From assembly GCA_000827265.1 (NCBI GenBank), contig KN834839.1:145765-209764 (forward strand): a stretch of 64,000 nucleotides of DNA, in the 5' to 3' direction. The translations under genes and the position numbers were made by a program. Positions within the stretch are counted from its first letter, which is position 1. Every line of letters begins with the position of its first letter. The stretch is from Collybiopsis luxurians FD-317 M1 (Eukaryota > Basidiomycota > Agaricomycetes > Agaricales > Omphalotaceae). The notes under the pieces were generated by a model. It ran no database searches. It was not told the DNA's origin and saw only the letters and a program-made list of their open reading frames with translations. Shown in pieces: positions 21,767 through 35,333 of this stretch.

Positions 21767-24700
21767 GCACAGAATATGAAAGAAGAAGAAATTGAGCTAT
21801 CTGTGGCTTATGATGAGGGATTGGTATTATATATATATTTTTTCTAGAAAGCAATGCTTGGCTCACTCTAAGTTTTCATAGATTGCCGAAGTCTTTCAAA
21901 TGCAACATTCAGCCAAGGTTCAAGACAGTTAACTGGGGTTAATTAGACAGACAAAAGAGCAAGAAGAGCTGGATTAACCAGTGCTTCCAACTCACATTTA
22001 CTTATTTAATTTTTTTTTATTTCTTCCAAAGATTGACAGTGTTACTGAGTTTCTGCATGAATTACAAGATGCAAAATACCTAGGAAAAGCAACTCCAGAG
22101 CAGGGGAGATCGAAGAAGGGAGTACAGGGATGGATAGACTTAAATGGCTCACTATTGCCAAAGCATTGAAGCAAATCAGCTTTTTAAATGTCCCAAATCA
22201 ATCACAACAGTGGATCAAATAATAAGGTCTGTAATACAAAGTCAGGCTACAAGCAAAGGAACATTGGCGCAAGGAAGCAATGCAATGAGAGGAAAAGCTA
22301 ATCAGCAGCAAGAAAAGGGTCATTCAAAAAGGACTCCCGAAATTGTTTTGTCAAAACCATAATCTGAGAGACACCTGGACACTTGCCCCAGAGCACCTCA
22401 CGCTTTTCCCCAACATCAGCTTCATTGTCAGCTTTGAAATTCTGAAGCAAGTTGGCCAGTGCTACTGTAAATGATTTTCATTAATTATGATCCGGGTTTT
22501 TTTTCCCACATACATCTGTAGTCATGTACGACGCTCTGCCGCCTTCGCTCCTTAGTCCATCACCAGATTGGGCTTGTTGCTCTCTTTGCCCCTCTTTTTT
22601 GGTTCCCTTAGCATAGGACCCTCACAACAAGGTGGTGCCATCTTTGGGTAATTCATCTTAATGTCAGATTCACTTGCATATGCTTGCTGTCCCCCCTAGA
22701 ACACACATTCAAGGCTTGAGGATTTGGATAAACGGAAAAGCAAAAGGCTGGCGAAAGGGTGAAGTGGGAACGCGACAGAGAGAGAAACTGTGGAAGTGGA
22801 TAAGCGCGCGACATTCGGTAGAGTTTCATAGCAGGTGGCACAACTCACAACTCAATTTGAAAAAAGATTTGCATTTTCCTAGATTTTCCCTTTTTTGACT
22901 CATCATACAGCTCTTCCGTAACAGCACCTTACCTAGATCGTCTGGTAATAGAATAGTGATCAGCACGATACCTCCCTTGGCAACCTGTGTAATAACATGT
23001 CCATGGTGTTTGATGCATCGAGAAAAGATCGAGGTTTCTGCATTATGACAAACTCGGGAGTGCAATGATTTGGTGAGTGGCAGATTGGAGGCGAACCTGT
23101 CGGCGAACAAGAAGACCAGCTATTATCAAAATATTGGCTGCAGGTAAGTAAAAGTTGGTTGATGCGAAAGGCTGGCTTCTAAAGTTGACAGGAGCGAGCG
23201 GGGTGAAGATATGAGCATCACCGATGAGTGAGTTGAACATGGTCGAGGATATAAGAGATCTCGTGCTGGCGGACAACGAAACATTCGACCGCGGGCTTGA
23301 TCGAATGATAATTGATATTGATTTATCGCGTGCCAATTTGACTGCAGAACCGGTGTAGGACCTGAGTTACAGTGATCCGCCTGAGTGACAGAGTCGGACT
23401 GTTCCATTACGCCTCTCAACTCCAAACAGGCGCGCCCCGCGCCGAAGTCGAAATAAGTCAATAGTCTTCCTGTTATGGTTCCCGAATCTCGCCATCTATT
23501 TACATCCGAAAGCCACTAGATCCAGACTAGATCTGCAAGTATCGACTCTATTGCTAGAGAGCGCAAGTATTGGACAAGTACTTAACGGATTGCAACCAAT
23601 TCTTGAGGACATTACGTATAACCTGTCTATGGAGGATCCTTTCATTTGATTTGACAAGGTACAGAGCTGCTAGATGTTGCATAAAACAACCAGTTCAAGA
23701 GAACTGGTAAATCAGCGTGACGGTCTCGAAACTCTGCTTAGAGCCACTGGGATTTCGGCATAATTTGATTACTCACAAGTAGCTTTCATAGCTTTTTAAG
23801 CCTCATTTTTGCACAGGTGTTGTGTCTCTCGTTGTCGTACAGCTCTCACTAACCTCTTTCAGTCTGCGATCGCAGTATGCTTGCTCCTAATAATGATTTG
23901 AAGCTGTATAGTATGTGTCCTGAGGTATCCTTCTTCAACCTTCTCCAAACGACTCCAAAACGACTCGGATGCATGAGCTGAACCGGCATGTCGGCATCAG
24001 CACACTCGGCTGCTTTTTGGCACGACGGCCCCTTCAAAATTTAATGATCTCAAAGTTTAAATGGTAAGCCAGCTTAATGTGAAACTGCACAAAATTCATT
24101 AAGAATTGCGAAAGCCTTTCAATACCGATATGTTCGTTATCATCTCTGGCACATAGACGTTGTACTACTGGATAGCCGCGATCAACCGAACCGGAGCCGA
24201 CCGAGCCTAGCTTTGGGCGCACTACCCGGGGTACGGTTTCCAGATATTGCGTCCCATCGAGATTGTACCTCGTTCTTCTTCATCATTACTGCAAGTACTC
24301 AACTGCGAGGACCCAAAGAGCGGGGAACGCGGACACTTCCAATCAGTTTTACTCCGTTCTCCGGATTTTTAGGGTCATACTTCCTTCACTGTGCACGCCA
24401 TACAATCAAAACCTGTTTCGTAGCGACATGTCCTTATAAAACCAATTTCGACCCACCAACCTCCCTCTACATCTGTCTGTAATTGCACAGCAGGTTTCTG
24501 TCTTCCACTAGCATTATACCTGGGGTAGGGTCCAGCGGTAATGGGATATAACAGTCATGTAGCTATTCCTTTCCCGGACCGTATGAGTAAATTATGTTCC
24601 TGTTCGCTTTAAGTACTCTGTATCCATGGCTTTCAAACGGACAAACACAGACCATATGTGAAACTATTACCGGCGGAGTATATTTGTTTTTTTGTACTCC

Positions 24701-25883
24701 TCGAATCTTCTCCGTAACCCCAGGTAGGAAAATTAATTCTAGATTTTTCTGCTTTCACCACCGTACTACCGCCTTTGCAATTTCGTTCATGACCATAAAT
24801 TTATCACTAACGATTTGCGGCCTTGGCAGCCATCCGAGAGAATTCGGACTAGGTTTTGCAGCTGAATTTTCTTCGAGTTTGAGCCCAATCAAACGGGGCA
24901 ACGAATGAGTCGGCAATTCAAGGAGCCGGATAACAAATGTGTCAAATCGCAACTTGCTTTAGATTATCACAAAAAATGATCTTTCAAAAGAGAATTGTGC
25001 CCATTGCCGAAGCGAGAAAAAACATACATATGTGGCGGATCGACTCCCTACTCTCTCACTTGCCGTCGTTAAGATCTAAGACAGAAGTAGGATTTTTGTA
25101 TTATCGTTTCCGTGTTCTACATTTGATTTGGGTTGCCGTCGGACACGAAAAGGTTTCCAGACGTTTTCGTTCTTGTCGGTGTTCCTGTGTTCTATTCCGA
25201 TCTTTGCACTGTCTGACAAATTCAGGTAAAGGCAAGTCTGCCTTCTACGAGAGGGGTGCAAGGGACTAAAGGCCGACTGGAAATCTGGAATAGTTACGCC
25301 ATTGAGTGTTAATCTCGTCTCGACGTGGCATGATAGGGCGACTCGGGCTGAGGTCGGGGATCAATATCTCCTTTCAGTACAATGGAGATATCAACATTAC
25401 TGAGAGTCTGAGGCGTCCTAGCAAGTAAATAGGTTTCCTAACTTCCATGCATGCGATGCGGTATGCTGGTGGCGAGTCAATATAATATATCTATCTATCT
25501 AGCGAGTCATTTATTAAACTGACGGCCGGAGGAACCTGCAATATATAGTCAACGGTCCCCGATTTAGCTTTGATACTCCTGGGCGCCGTGTATTGACTAT
25601 CTATCAACGGTTGCTTTTCTTTATACAGTTGCGGCAAAAATTGATGTGCCCTCCTTGACTTAACGCCCCATCGAAAAATCCCGTCGATTTTACCGCAACA
25701 GCGGGGACGTGATTATATGTATGGTACCAAATGCTATTCAACGCACAGGAAAGTACCAACGCATTGAACTAGTGCCATAACTTTTGGTAAATATGCATAT
25801 ATATACAAATACATATATACTGTGGCAGATATCCTTATAAACCGGTCGTAAGTCGGAATCCATACCCTCCTGGCATTTCAGAA
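21767..25883. other. 4.1-kb gene-poor stretch
   Basis: No exon chain could be supported. Minus-strand frames at 22826-23461 and plus-strand frames at 24594-25269 are short, with unconvincing composition. The last 100 bp before the P450 start are AT-rich with TATATA runs (25798-25820), a plausible core promoter for that gene. Confidence 0.4.
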
Positions 25884-28071
25884 ATGAGCCTGTACTTTAT
25901 CGATCTTATTGTTTTCTCTTTGTTCACTTACTTTGCGTACCGCGCCTGGGTCCAATTTACCCGACGGGGTCTCCCTCTTCCTCCGGGTCCCAGAGGATTG
26001 CCCCTCATAGGGAATCTTCTCGATGTACCGCAAGTGAAGCCTCACCTGGCATACACCAAGATGAGCGAAGAATATCGTCTGTACCTGCATGTTATGTTTT
26101 TAGCTCTCATGTTTACGCCCGGCATGCTTTTACAGAATCGGATTTGATTTTTATGCAAGTACCTGGAGTCTCATTGCTGGTTATCAACTCTGCGCAGGCT
26201 GCGAACGATCTTCTCGTTGAACGATTCAAAGTTTATTCTGACAGGTAAAATACAATTTTCTCTCATTTACATATCGAAGTCCTTATACCGTTTCACAGGC
26301 CTCAGGCGGCAATGGGGAAACTGTAAGTTGTGATCTGAGTCAATCGAATCATGACTGAGTTGTTCGCGCAGCGCCGGTGTAGACGAATCATTTATATTCA
26401 ATCCTTACAACGAAGAATGGCGCAGTGAGTGTAAGCTCTCTGTTCCAGTCACTGAACTGACAGGTCCTCGAATCCAGAGAAACGTTTGATGTTCATGCAG
26501 GAAGTATCGCCAACAAATCTCCAGAAGTACCAGAAACCCTGCATGCAAGAAAACGTGGACGTATTGCTTAACTCCCTCCTCGACAGTCCGGAAAAGTATG
26601 AGGATCATATTCATATGTATGTCGAATGTTCATTTACCCGCACTCTTGTTCACCAGTTGTTTATAAAGTGTCTTCGCGGCAACCGTGCTTTCCATGGCAT
26701 TTGGCATATCCCCGGAACGTGAAGAGTCCTTTGACCATTTTGTTAACCTAAGCAAAGTTGGTGTGGACGCAGTATCGGATGTGGCTGTACCCGGAAACCA
26801 CCTGGTCGACATTGTTCCAGTTCTACAATACCTTCCTGAATGGCTCCCTGGCATGGGATGGAAGAAGGAAGTCGCCCACCAAAAGAAGCTTATCTACAGC
26901 ATGTTGCATGACCCGCTTCAATTTACGAAGAAAAAGATAGTTAGTAGCAGGACTCATCGATACGAAGTTGGTTCAATGGAAATTGACTCTGTTTGCATCA
27001 GGAAAGTGGCGCGACGGTAAAGTCATCAATGGCTTCTCGTCAAATGCAAGAGATGCAAGACAGCGGTATATGGAATAAAGAAAATGAGAAACGGTTAAGC
27101 AATATCCTGGGCACCTTGTATGGAGGTATGGCTTCACGTTATTAATATGTGTATAGATTTTTCTGACCGCCTGTTTCCAGCGGCGACCGATTCGGTAAAT
27201 TTTCTAATTCTGTTTCATGTTCTTTTGGTTGAACGGCGCGATACAGTTGTCCTCATCGACAAGAAACATTATTCTCGCCTTCCTGATGGATCCGGAGATT
27301 CAGAAGAAAGGACAGGCTGCTGTTGATGAAGCCATTGGTTCTGATCGGCTTCCTGACTATAACGATGAAGGAAAAATTCCATACGTGGATGCGCTTGTTA
27401 TGGAGGTTCTGCGCTGGAGGGTTATGCTGCCATTGGGTATGAATTCCAGGTTCTTGGAAGATCATTTCTCTGTTTTCTGACATCACACCAGGTATTGCAC
27501 ACGCTACGCAGACTGACGATATCTATCGTGGCTATTATATTCCGGCTAAGACTATTGTAATTGGAAATGCTTGGTGAGTGCCGTGGTTCATTAGAAAAGA
27601 CTTTGCGTCTGCGTATCAAGCAAGGTATTGATGATTTTGGTTGAAAGGGCTATTCTGCACGATCCTGCCGTCTATGGAGAAGATGTGGATAACTTCCGTC
27701 CTGAACGTTTCCTTAATCCGGACGGGACATTGAACGAAAGTATTCCTGACCCCTCGGCTGCGTTCGGATTTGGAAGACGTATATGTGCTGGAAAGGTCAT
27801 GGCGCAGAGTGCTCTATGGCTCACGGTAGCCTCTTTGCTCGCATGCTTCAATTTCTCCAGGGCGCGCAATGCAAAAGGCGAAGAAATTATACCGGATGTG
27901 GATTATCATGAAGGAATGATCGCGTATGTTTTTTTTGGTCGACTATCCATTCAGGGCACTCAATGCGAGTTTTACAGAGCGCCTCATTCTTTCGACTGTG
28001 TTGTCCAGCCAAGGTACAAGGCCGTCGAAGCGCTGATTAGGCAGAGAAAAGAGCAAGCAGATTTGTATTGA
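25884..28071 (+). CDS. Cytochrome P450 monooxygenase, intact, 522 residues
   Basis: Twelve exons: 25884-26076, 26136-26244, 26299-26322, 26372-26424, 26478-26616, 26669-26939, 27002-27125, 27181-27194, 27247-27436, 27492-27573, 27648-27923 and 27978-28071. All phases agree. An N-terminal membrane anchor of about 20 residues is followed by the proline-rich hinge RGLPLPPGPRGLPLIGN. I-helix GAATDS, ExxR EVLRWR, FRPERF and haem loop FGFGRRICAGK with the Cys thiolate are all present. The last intron is 54 nt and in frame, so it can be missed. The protein should be anchored in the ER and use a P450 reductase to oxidise an unknown small molecule. This is a typical fungal class-II P450 of ordinary length. 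An MFS transporter follows 1.25 kb downstream on the same strand. Confidence 0.9.
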
Positions 28072-29325
28072 GTTTTTCCAGTGCGAGGGTTCGGGTCGCT
28101 CTCAAATCCGACATGAGTTCAGAGGTGAACATAGTTGAGTGGATGCGAGACTAGAGTTCATTCGACTAGAGAATCTACGTACAGACATAGAGTATATATT
28201 CATGTAAGTAAATGTAAATCAGGACGGATCTAGGGAAGAAGATTAATTTTTGGGTGACGAGCTACAACGAAATATGTCAAGGCAAATATAACACCAGTGG
28301 AAGCAACAAGGGTCAAGAAATAGGAGTACAAATAGTAAGAGAGTCGGAGGAGGTCGTTACTTCCAACACATCTCCAACTCGTTTTTCCTAAGAGCTTATC
28401 AAAGTTTTCATTCGCACAGACGCCGATAGAGGGATGGGCGATACAAATGAAAGTTTTTTTTTTACTAAACCGCGACTAGTCTAAGTGAAGGGACCTCTAT
28501 TCGCGGAAGGCACGAAGGCACGAAGGCACGACTCGTGTCGCTTGGACGTTACTTGGACGCATGACAAACAGGTGTCATTCTCTTACCGAAAGGATAACGT
28601 TTACGAGGGGTAGTATCAATCCGTCGTTCAACTTCCCTCTGCTCAACGACGGCTTGATCTAAACAGAGCTGATCCAAGAATGGGCGATTCACTCTCACAT
28701 GAGGGCCGAAAGGTGCGAGGAATGAGGACGCCCGTAGAATTCTGAATTGGAACTCCTCAGATGGCTCTCACGTCAGTCCCTGAAAATTACCGAATCAATG
28801 TGAGATAGCGATATTGGGGTACTCGGAACTATGTAGACTTCATGATCATATTTTAACTAACTTTCTCTAAAATACGCGTTGTATTCCTGTCAAATCTTGG
28901 TGCTCTCTCTCAGAGTATTGAAGTTCTGAATTTGTTCTGCTCCAAGGTCAAAGCAGGCCCAACAGTGCCATATTTAGAACTTTCGAAGCCCAGATACCGG
29001 ACCGGGATGCGAATGTCGATCATGATAAGCTAAGTACATCCTATCCTATTATATCCTATCCTATCCTACCTTCCCCATACCCCAAAGTTCGACAGTATGG
29101 AATGGTCATCATTACATACATGGTCATGAGAGATTTTAGTACTCTATCCAGTCGGCTGCTTCGCTAAACGCAGCTGAAGAAGCCCTTCCGGAACTTGAAG
29201 CGCGCCACGAAAGTATATCAAAAATTCTTTGCACTTTCTCCGGACCGCAAACTTTTCGAGTTGGATAAAGAATTTCCCGTTGTCTCGGTCGGTAATGAGG
29301 TAAAACTCGTGTCGCTGGCTATACA
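28072..29325. other. Intergenic region between P450 and MFS genes
   Basis: No gene seen. An imperfect (TATCC)n tract lies at about 29038-29068, and three GCACGAAG direct repeats at about 28508-28530. It must contain the P450 terminator and the MFS promoter. Confidence 0.4.
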
Positions 29326-32228
29326 ATGCATCCGGCCTTCTTGCTCCAGTTCCTCCACCTTCTCCGCAAAATGTGGGTCCCGTTTTTCATCTACATCAAC
29401 AATACTAACTCACTTCAGGCCCTCACTAGAAAACTTTGTCGCAGAAAATAAAGATCTTAAGCTTGACGACGAATTTGCACTGGATGATGAATCTGACGAC
29501 GAATCGCTTCATCCTAATCTCCCAGATACCAGTACTTCCAACGCCGAGGCTAGTCGGGGACGCCTAGGCAGCTTCTTTCGTGGACGGCGAGGTTCGAGTG
29601 TTGTTGCCTCTGAGCGTCGAAAAGGTTCGATGGCATCCAACATCAGCCTCGCAGCCGTATCTGCATCCATCCACGCATCTGCATCTGGCACGGCCCGTCG
29701 CATGAGTCATTCCTCCCATGTGCAAGACAACTCCGAAAGTCAAGCCAAGTTAGCAGCAATGCCTTCGCTATTGAAGAGTGATCATGCCATTGCGACCCGG
29801 AGATTGTCGAGGACAAGTCAAATTATGAATGAGGAAAGGGGAATGAAAGCCCCGCAGGAAATACCGATCCCTGAACCTGCCTATAGTTTTAAGCGCGATG
29901 ATATGACGGTATTGGATCCGGTACCTCAGACGCCTGCCACAGAAATTACTACATTTGAAATCGAGGAGGTTCCGGACCATCGGGCGACGGGGAAGATCGC
30001 TAGCTGGAGAGGTGGTATAATATTGGTGAACATCTGTCTTCTCGTTCCATCTCTAAGGACTCTACTGATTTATGAACAGGGAACGACATGCTTCGCCCAG
30101 TTAGTAGATAACATATGGATGACCTCTATAAACATCGCGATTCCTCATATTGCAGAGGAATTTGATCTTCTCGATGGTAAGTCTTTTCTTTCGTCTTCAA
30201 TTCTCTACCCTCATATATTTATTTAATAGGATCTCAATCTTGGCTAGTCTCAGCGTACACGCTTACTTTTGGCGGTTTCCTGCTCTTGGCGGGAGTTCTC
30301 TCCGACCGCTTGGGGCGCCGTGTCATGTTTACAGGAGGAATGCTTTGGATGATGGTTTTTTCTATCGCATGTGGCGTAGCCGGTACGGGGGTACAGTGCA
30401 TCATTTTTCGTGCCATGCAAGGTCTCGGAGCTGCGGCATCTGTTCCCAGCGCCATTGGCGTTCTCTCAAACTTCTTCGTTGGTAATGAAAAACACCGAGC
30501 ACTTAGCATGTTTGGTGCTGCTGGAGCTGTGGGTAGGTGAAGAATTCAAGATTTTAGTATTTTGACTCAGTTAGCAACGTGTAGGTTTCGTTGTTGGTTT
30601 GATTCTAGGCGGTAGGTCCTTTTATAAGCCCTTGTGGGGGCGGTAACGTTATTATTCTTTTCAGGTATCCTCAGCGGAACTCTGGGGTGGCGATACATAT
30701 TCTACCTCGATGCGCCTGTGATTGGTCTACTCGCTGTAACCGGGTGGTTTTCGTTCCCTCAAGAAAAACCAAAGACCTCGGAGAGAAAGCCTTCACTAGA
30801 TTTGTTGGGTGCAGGTCTTGGAACAAGGTACAATGCGTGAAAAGTTTATCGTATCAGATACTTATCCTTCTTTCGCAGCGGAATCGTTTTGATGACCTTT
30901 GCCCTCTCCCAGTCTGAGGTTTCTGGATGGAATAAACCCATCGTCGTCGTCACTCTGATTATTGGGTACGTCCTACTATTTCTCCTTCTCTTGAGTGCCG
31001 AATTTCGAACCCTTGTCCACCACCGAACGCTCCCCCTGATTTTTATTATATTCTCCAGAATATTTGTCTTGCTAGGCTTTGCATGGGCTGAACGAAAAGT
31101 ACCTTTCGTTTTGTAGCGCGTTTTGTCAGTGTTGCTAACTGGATTGGTCTATGTAGGTCACAAATCCGATTATGGTGCGTAACTAATTTTCTGTTATGGA
31201 ACCACCGGAAATTCAAGAATTTCATACACCTTAGCCGACGTACTTGTGGAAGGTATGAATGTGAATTCTGACTTTCAAGACTTATTAATTGCTCCCTAGC
31301 TCCCTTCTTTTGCGGGACTCTGGTGTTCTGGCTTCCTCATGTACTGCTGGTGCGGTCTTCTTTTGATACTAATTGCACGAAGCCTCGACTGAGAGAATGG
31401 ATACGACAGGTGGGCTTCCGTAGTATATTATCTTTCTCTTATCGCCCAAGAAGTTCTATTTTTAACTCCCTTGAACACTGGGCTATACATGATTGTACGT
31501 GGATTCTTCAAGCTTGGCTATGTCCGACGAATTGATCTTGGGGTGGTTTCTGTAGCCCATGGGTATTTGCGGATTTTTCGTCAGCATTGCGACGGGAAGG
31601 GCTGTCGAAAAATTTGAAATGAAGTCTTTACTCATCGCAGGTTTCCTTATATGTGTCGTCGGTACATTTCCTGTGGCATTTGTAAAGGTCGGAGACCTGT
31701 TCTGGCCGTAAGTGTAATTCTCCGGTCATCAGAAGAATGCGCTTCATTTCTTTGGGGTTCTAGTATTGTGTTCCCTATGACTATTATTTGCGTAACTGGC
31801 ATTTCCATCGGTTACAACGTCGCTTCAATTGCGTTGGTTTCCGCTGTACCGCCGGTGGCCAAGTCGCTCGCTGGTGGATTGGCAAGTCGATTATGAACAA
31901 TCCATGAAGACGGTCCAACATCTAACAGCTTCCGTAGATTAATACCGCATTCCAAATCGGCTCAGGGTTTGGACTAGCTATTACAAGTCTCGTGTATGAA
32001 AATGTTTTGAAGAAGCAGCCTAGTCAGAACGACCCTTCGTCTCTTATGAAAGGTTATCAAGTAAGTAGAGCGGTTACTTGTTTACCTTTATTACGCTAAC
32101 GAAAGTCGAACTCCTGCTAGGCGGCGTTGTATACGTCTTGCGGATTGGTCGGAGGCTCTCTTTTACTGACTATCTTCACTGTCCGTCAAGGACAGCAGAC
32201 TGTATCATCCGGAGTGATGGTCCATTAA
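29326..32228 (+). CDS. MFS transporter (DHA2-like, 14-helix type) with long N-terminal tail, 680 residues
   Basis: Sixteen exons: 29326-29372, 29419-30025, 30080-30176, 30230-30532, 30585-30611, 30665-30827, 30879-30965, 31059-31098, 31157-31174, 31235-31252, 31300-31349, 31410-31494, 31556-31707, 31764-31881, 31938-32060 and 32121-32228. Every phase closes. The start at 29326 was chosen because the GTGGGT...TTCAG intron then joins in frame to MPSLENF. About 210 cytoplasmic residues, Ser/Arg-rich and acidic, precede the membrane domain. Signature pieces are DNIWMTSINIAIPHI, LSDRLGRRVMF (motif A), FRAMQGLGAAASVPSAIG and GWRYIFYLDAP (motif C region). A proton-coupled drug or metabolite exporter at the plasma or vacuolar membrane is likely; substrate unknown. 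Exons of 18, 18 and 27 nt and a GC donor at 31882 make it easy to misannotate. Confidence 0.88.
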
Positions 32229-35200
32229 AATTCTGGTTGTTAACATCCATACCACGACGCTATAACATAGATCTTCCTAGATGTTCTCATTACTCGCTTA
32301 GAATAAAATACTCTGCTAGTCGGGATCTTACTTGGTTCCCGGCCAGATCCCGTCGGATTTGATATATAGATACTCAGAACACGGAGTCCATATCCATAGA
32401 AAGACATGGTCATTCTTTGCGTAAGGAGAGGACATTTGTGGTAGACTTAATAGTATCATTTGCGGCCCAGTCCTGGTCTAGGTTCTAATACCGTAAGTCT
32501 CTTTGCGTCACTCCATGTAACACTACCTTCGAATCTTATTCAAAGAACCTCTGACACGACCCTTGGAGGTTGCAGGACGGCCACGTATCATTTTTTTCAA
32601 CAAAGATGAAGAGACGCTGGCGAGGAAAATCCTAGGACGCGTTGCGTCACGAAATCATGCGGTCTGTGACATTCGCCTCGAAGTATCATCTTCACGACGA
32701 TGCAGGTACAGACTCGCGCATCTACATACTGGATCCAGAGAGGGTTATATTGGAGTTGAATAATAGAAGAACACGCAGGTATGTTAGCTGTATCGCAAGT
32801 CCAAGTTCGGGACTTTGACGTCAATTTTTACACGGGGTCAATGCATTCAAACTTTCCCGAAGATATCCCCATTCAAATGCCTCAAGCTGATTTCTCTCTG
32901 CTGAGAAATTACGACCAGAGTGGCTACAATAGCGACCTCATTAGTCGTATACCCGAGTGTCCAAGCAAGAGACCGATGCTCAGGCACCTGAGTACCCAAT
33001 GAGTTGGTGGATCGGCCAGAATAAGCCGATGAGTATCGCACTTGTAGTACGTCCTACGTAGGCTCTCTCAGCATTAAGTACTCAATCCCAGCTCAATCCA
33101 CCTAGATTTAACGGGTATGGGGCCACACTTCGCTCTGCCGGTTCCGGTTGGGCGAAGCTCGGCGGCGGGAGTACCGGCTTCCAGTCGGCTTCGGTACGTG
33201 CCGAACTCCGGCAGTTCGGTGCTGCGAGAGTGCAGGGTTATAGATTCTCACCGCTAACCTCCGGCAGCGCACGCATATAACGGTACTGAGAAGTATTGGA
33301 AACACGTCCCGGTAGCGGTAAGTATAGAGTGTAAGCCGGTCTATTTTAGCCCGCCATACTCAGATACGTTCTTGCATTGCGAGTAAGTAGGGTAAACCAA
33401 TCTTTTTTTAGAGCTTTATTATTGCCTTGCATCCCATCAGCTCACTAAAAGAGGGTGTAAGTCTTAGATTACTCGCCGCTTCCAGGGATCGTGGAATTAG
33501 CGTGAAATCCTTGTGAGAAATCCAGGTGAAAAGTGGCCACGTGCCGGCTCAAGCGCGAAACATGCCGGGCGCTTATTCAATCTCGCTCTTTGTAACCCAA
33601 TTTTAACCTCGACGGCCACATAACCTTTCTCAGTTCTACAGGCCCGTCAGGATGGTTCATGACTTCGCAACTGTTGACAAACAATCTATCAGAACGGGGG
33701 TAATAAGCGAGGCCGAAGAGTAATAACGAAAAGTTTCATCAGAGGAGTCGAGAATGGCGGACTAGATCCTAGGAGAACCCCTTTTTTCGCATCACTATGG
33801 TATAATTAAAGGTATCAGGAGAATGTGAATCACAAATAGGCTTCCAAAATTCATAGTTTCGCAGTTAGCGCTAGTCATCTATCTCATATCCTCGTCAAAA
33901 ACTCCGGGTTTCCAAGTCAGCACCATACAAACTCAATCTTCCTGTCTAATTTCCATGATTCTCGCTCTCATTTCCGAATGAAGTTTCGTGTCTGCTGGCA
34001 CTACCTAGGGGAGTAACGACGAAAGACGGAGTACTTCTCTTATATTCTGCCGATCTCAAGAACTTTCTTTTACAGGACCCTGTGGCTTGAGGCGTTTAAG
34101 TTTAGTTGTTGAAGCTGCGTGGACAAATACACATGATGCCCGTCTGCCCAACGATTTCCTGCTGGATGTCGGTTTCTATTGCAGTTCTACCGTTACATCT
34201 TTCAGCCTCGACCACGTTTCTTCATATCATAGAACCTTCTTTCAATGTTCAACATTCGACATCTGACTGCTATCAGCATATCAAGTTTTCCTTCGAAGTA
34301 CATACACGGGATTCCATTCCATTCAAACTGCATTCTCCCCGTTCCTGAAGACCGGACTGCCAAGCTTTCAAATCCAATGACGATTGGCAGCGGCATATAG
34401 CGGCATACTTTATAGGGAACATAACAAGCCATTTTTCAAGTTTTCTCGCGCTCATGAAGCTGAATCATGATCGAAGTAGAAACCAGGTATGTATAGGTTT
34501 ATCGATTTTGACGAGACAACTCAATTTCACTAAATGCCTGCGTTTACTGATCGTCGAAACGTTGAGGGGGTGGGTGGGGTTTCTTAGGCCGCTGAGTTTC
34601 AGGGTTTGTTCTTCCCACCAACTCCCGGTATGGAACACTCCGAATGCAGGAGCACCGGGAAGAGTTGCCTTGTATGACAGAAAATTTACACTGACAGAAA
34701 GCCTTCCAAGTCCGTTCTTGAATCCCTTTCTTACAACCGACTTGTCGAGACCATCAGTCATGTCCCCCCATCGCCGTCATGAGTTGTTCGGACTCAATAG
34801 GGCACCACGTATGCCCAGCCTCTTCATTGTTCTGCCTCCCTGCCTCTTCCCTGCCTCCATCCCTTAGCCTTTTGCTGGCTGACAGGTCGCAGGGCTCATC
34901 CGGGCCCCAGGTACGACGTATTCACATTTCCAATCTTCGCATATCTGGGAGATCCACCGCTGATCATCCCTTTAAGCTAAACAAGTTAATTCAAGTTGCC
35001 CAAAGGCGTCACCGTGTTCAAGTGGATTCGTTCACTGCCTCTATTCATCTCGAACCGAGTAAGCGAGTATCAAAAGTCCCGAGCAAGGACTGGCAGGCGT
35101 TTCGAATTCCGAAGATTGATGAATCCTAGTCTGGTTTAGCAAGTGATGGAAGATGCAAGATACGACTAACGGGATGGTTTCATGATAATGACCTTTGAGA

Positions 35201-35333
35201 CTTGTTGCATCTTCTTTCGTTCATTTTCACCTACTTATGAAGTTTGGAGGGATGATTTCATTTCTTTAACCAAGCACTTGATAGACCGTTTCTGGACATA
35301 GATGTATAGCTTTTTACTTCCTTCTCTTTCGGT
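32229..35333. other. 3.1-kb gene-poor stretch
   Basis: No supportable exon chain. A GC-rich patch with CCGGTTCCGG- and GCCGAACTCCGGCAGTTCGG-type small palindromes lies at 33120-33300. Plus-strand frames at 34106-35129 are Pro/Ser/Leu-rich and not convincing. Confidence 0.4.

Noticed and set aside
22826..23461. Possible minus-strand gene with a hydrophobic stretch
   Set aside because: Three overlapping frames compete, no splice join gave a consistent protein, and no family is recognisable.
24213..25269. Series of plus-strand frames around 100 residues
   Set aside because: No consistent exon chain, and matching antisense frames; likely chance in GC-balanced DNA.
29195..29325. Longer MFS start at 29195 without the first intron
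   Set aside because: That frame reads through a good GTGGGT...CTAAC...CAG intron; the ATG at 29326 gives a consistent spliced start, and the extra residues look random.
25884..32228. P450 plus MFS transporter as a secondary-metabolite cluster
   Set aside because: No polyketide synthase, NRPS, terpene cyclase or other backbone gene lies in the window; two neighbouring genes are not enough.
34106..35129. Plus-strand frames of 80-137 residues
   Set aside because: Composition is low-complexity Pro/Ser/Leu, with no splice partners and equally long frames on the other strand.
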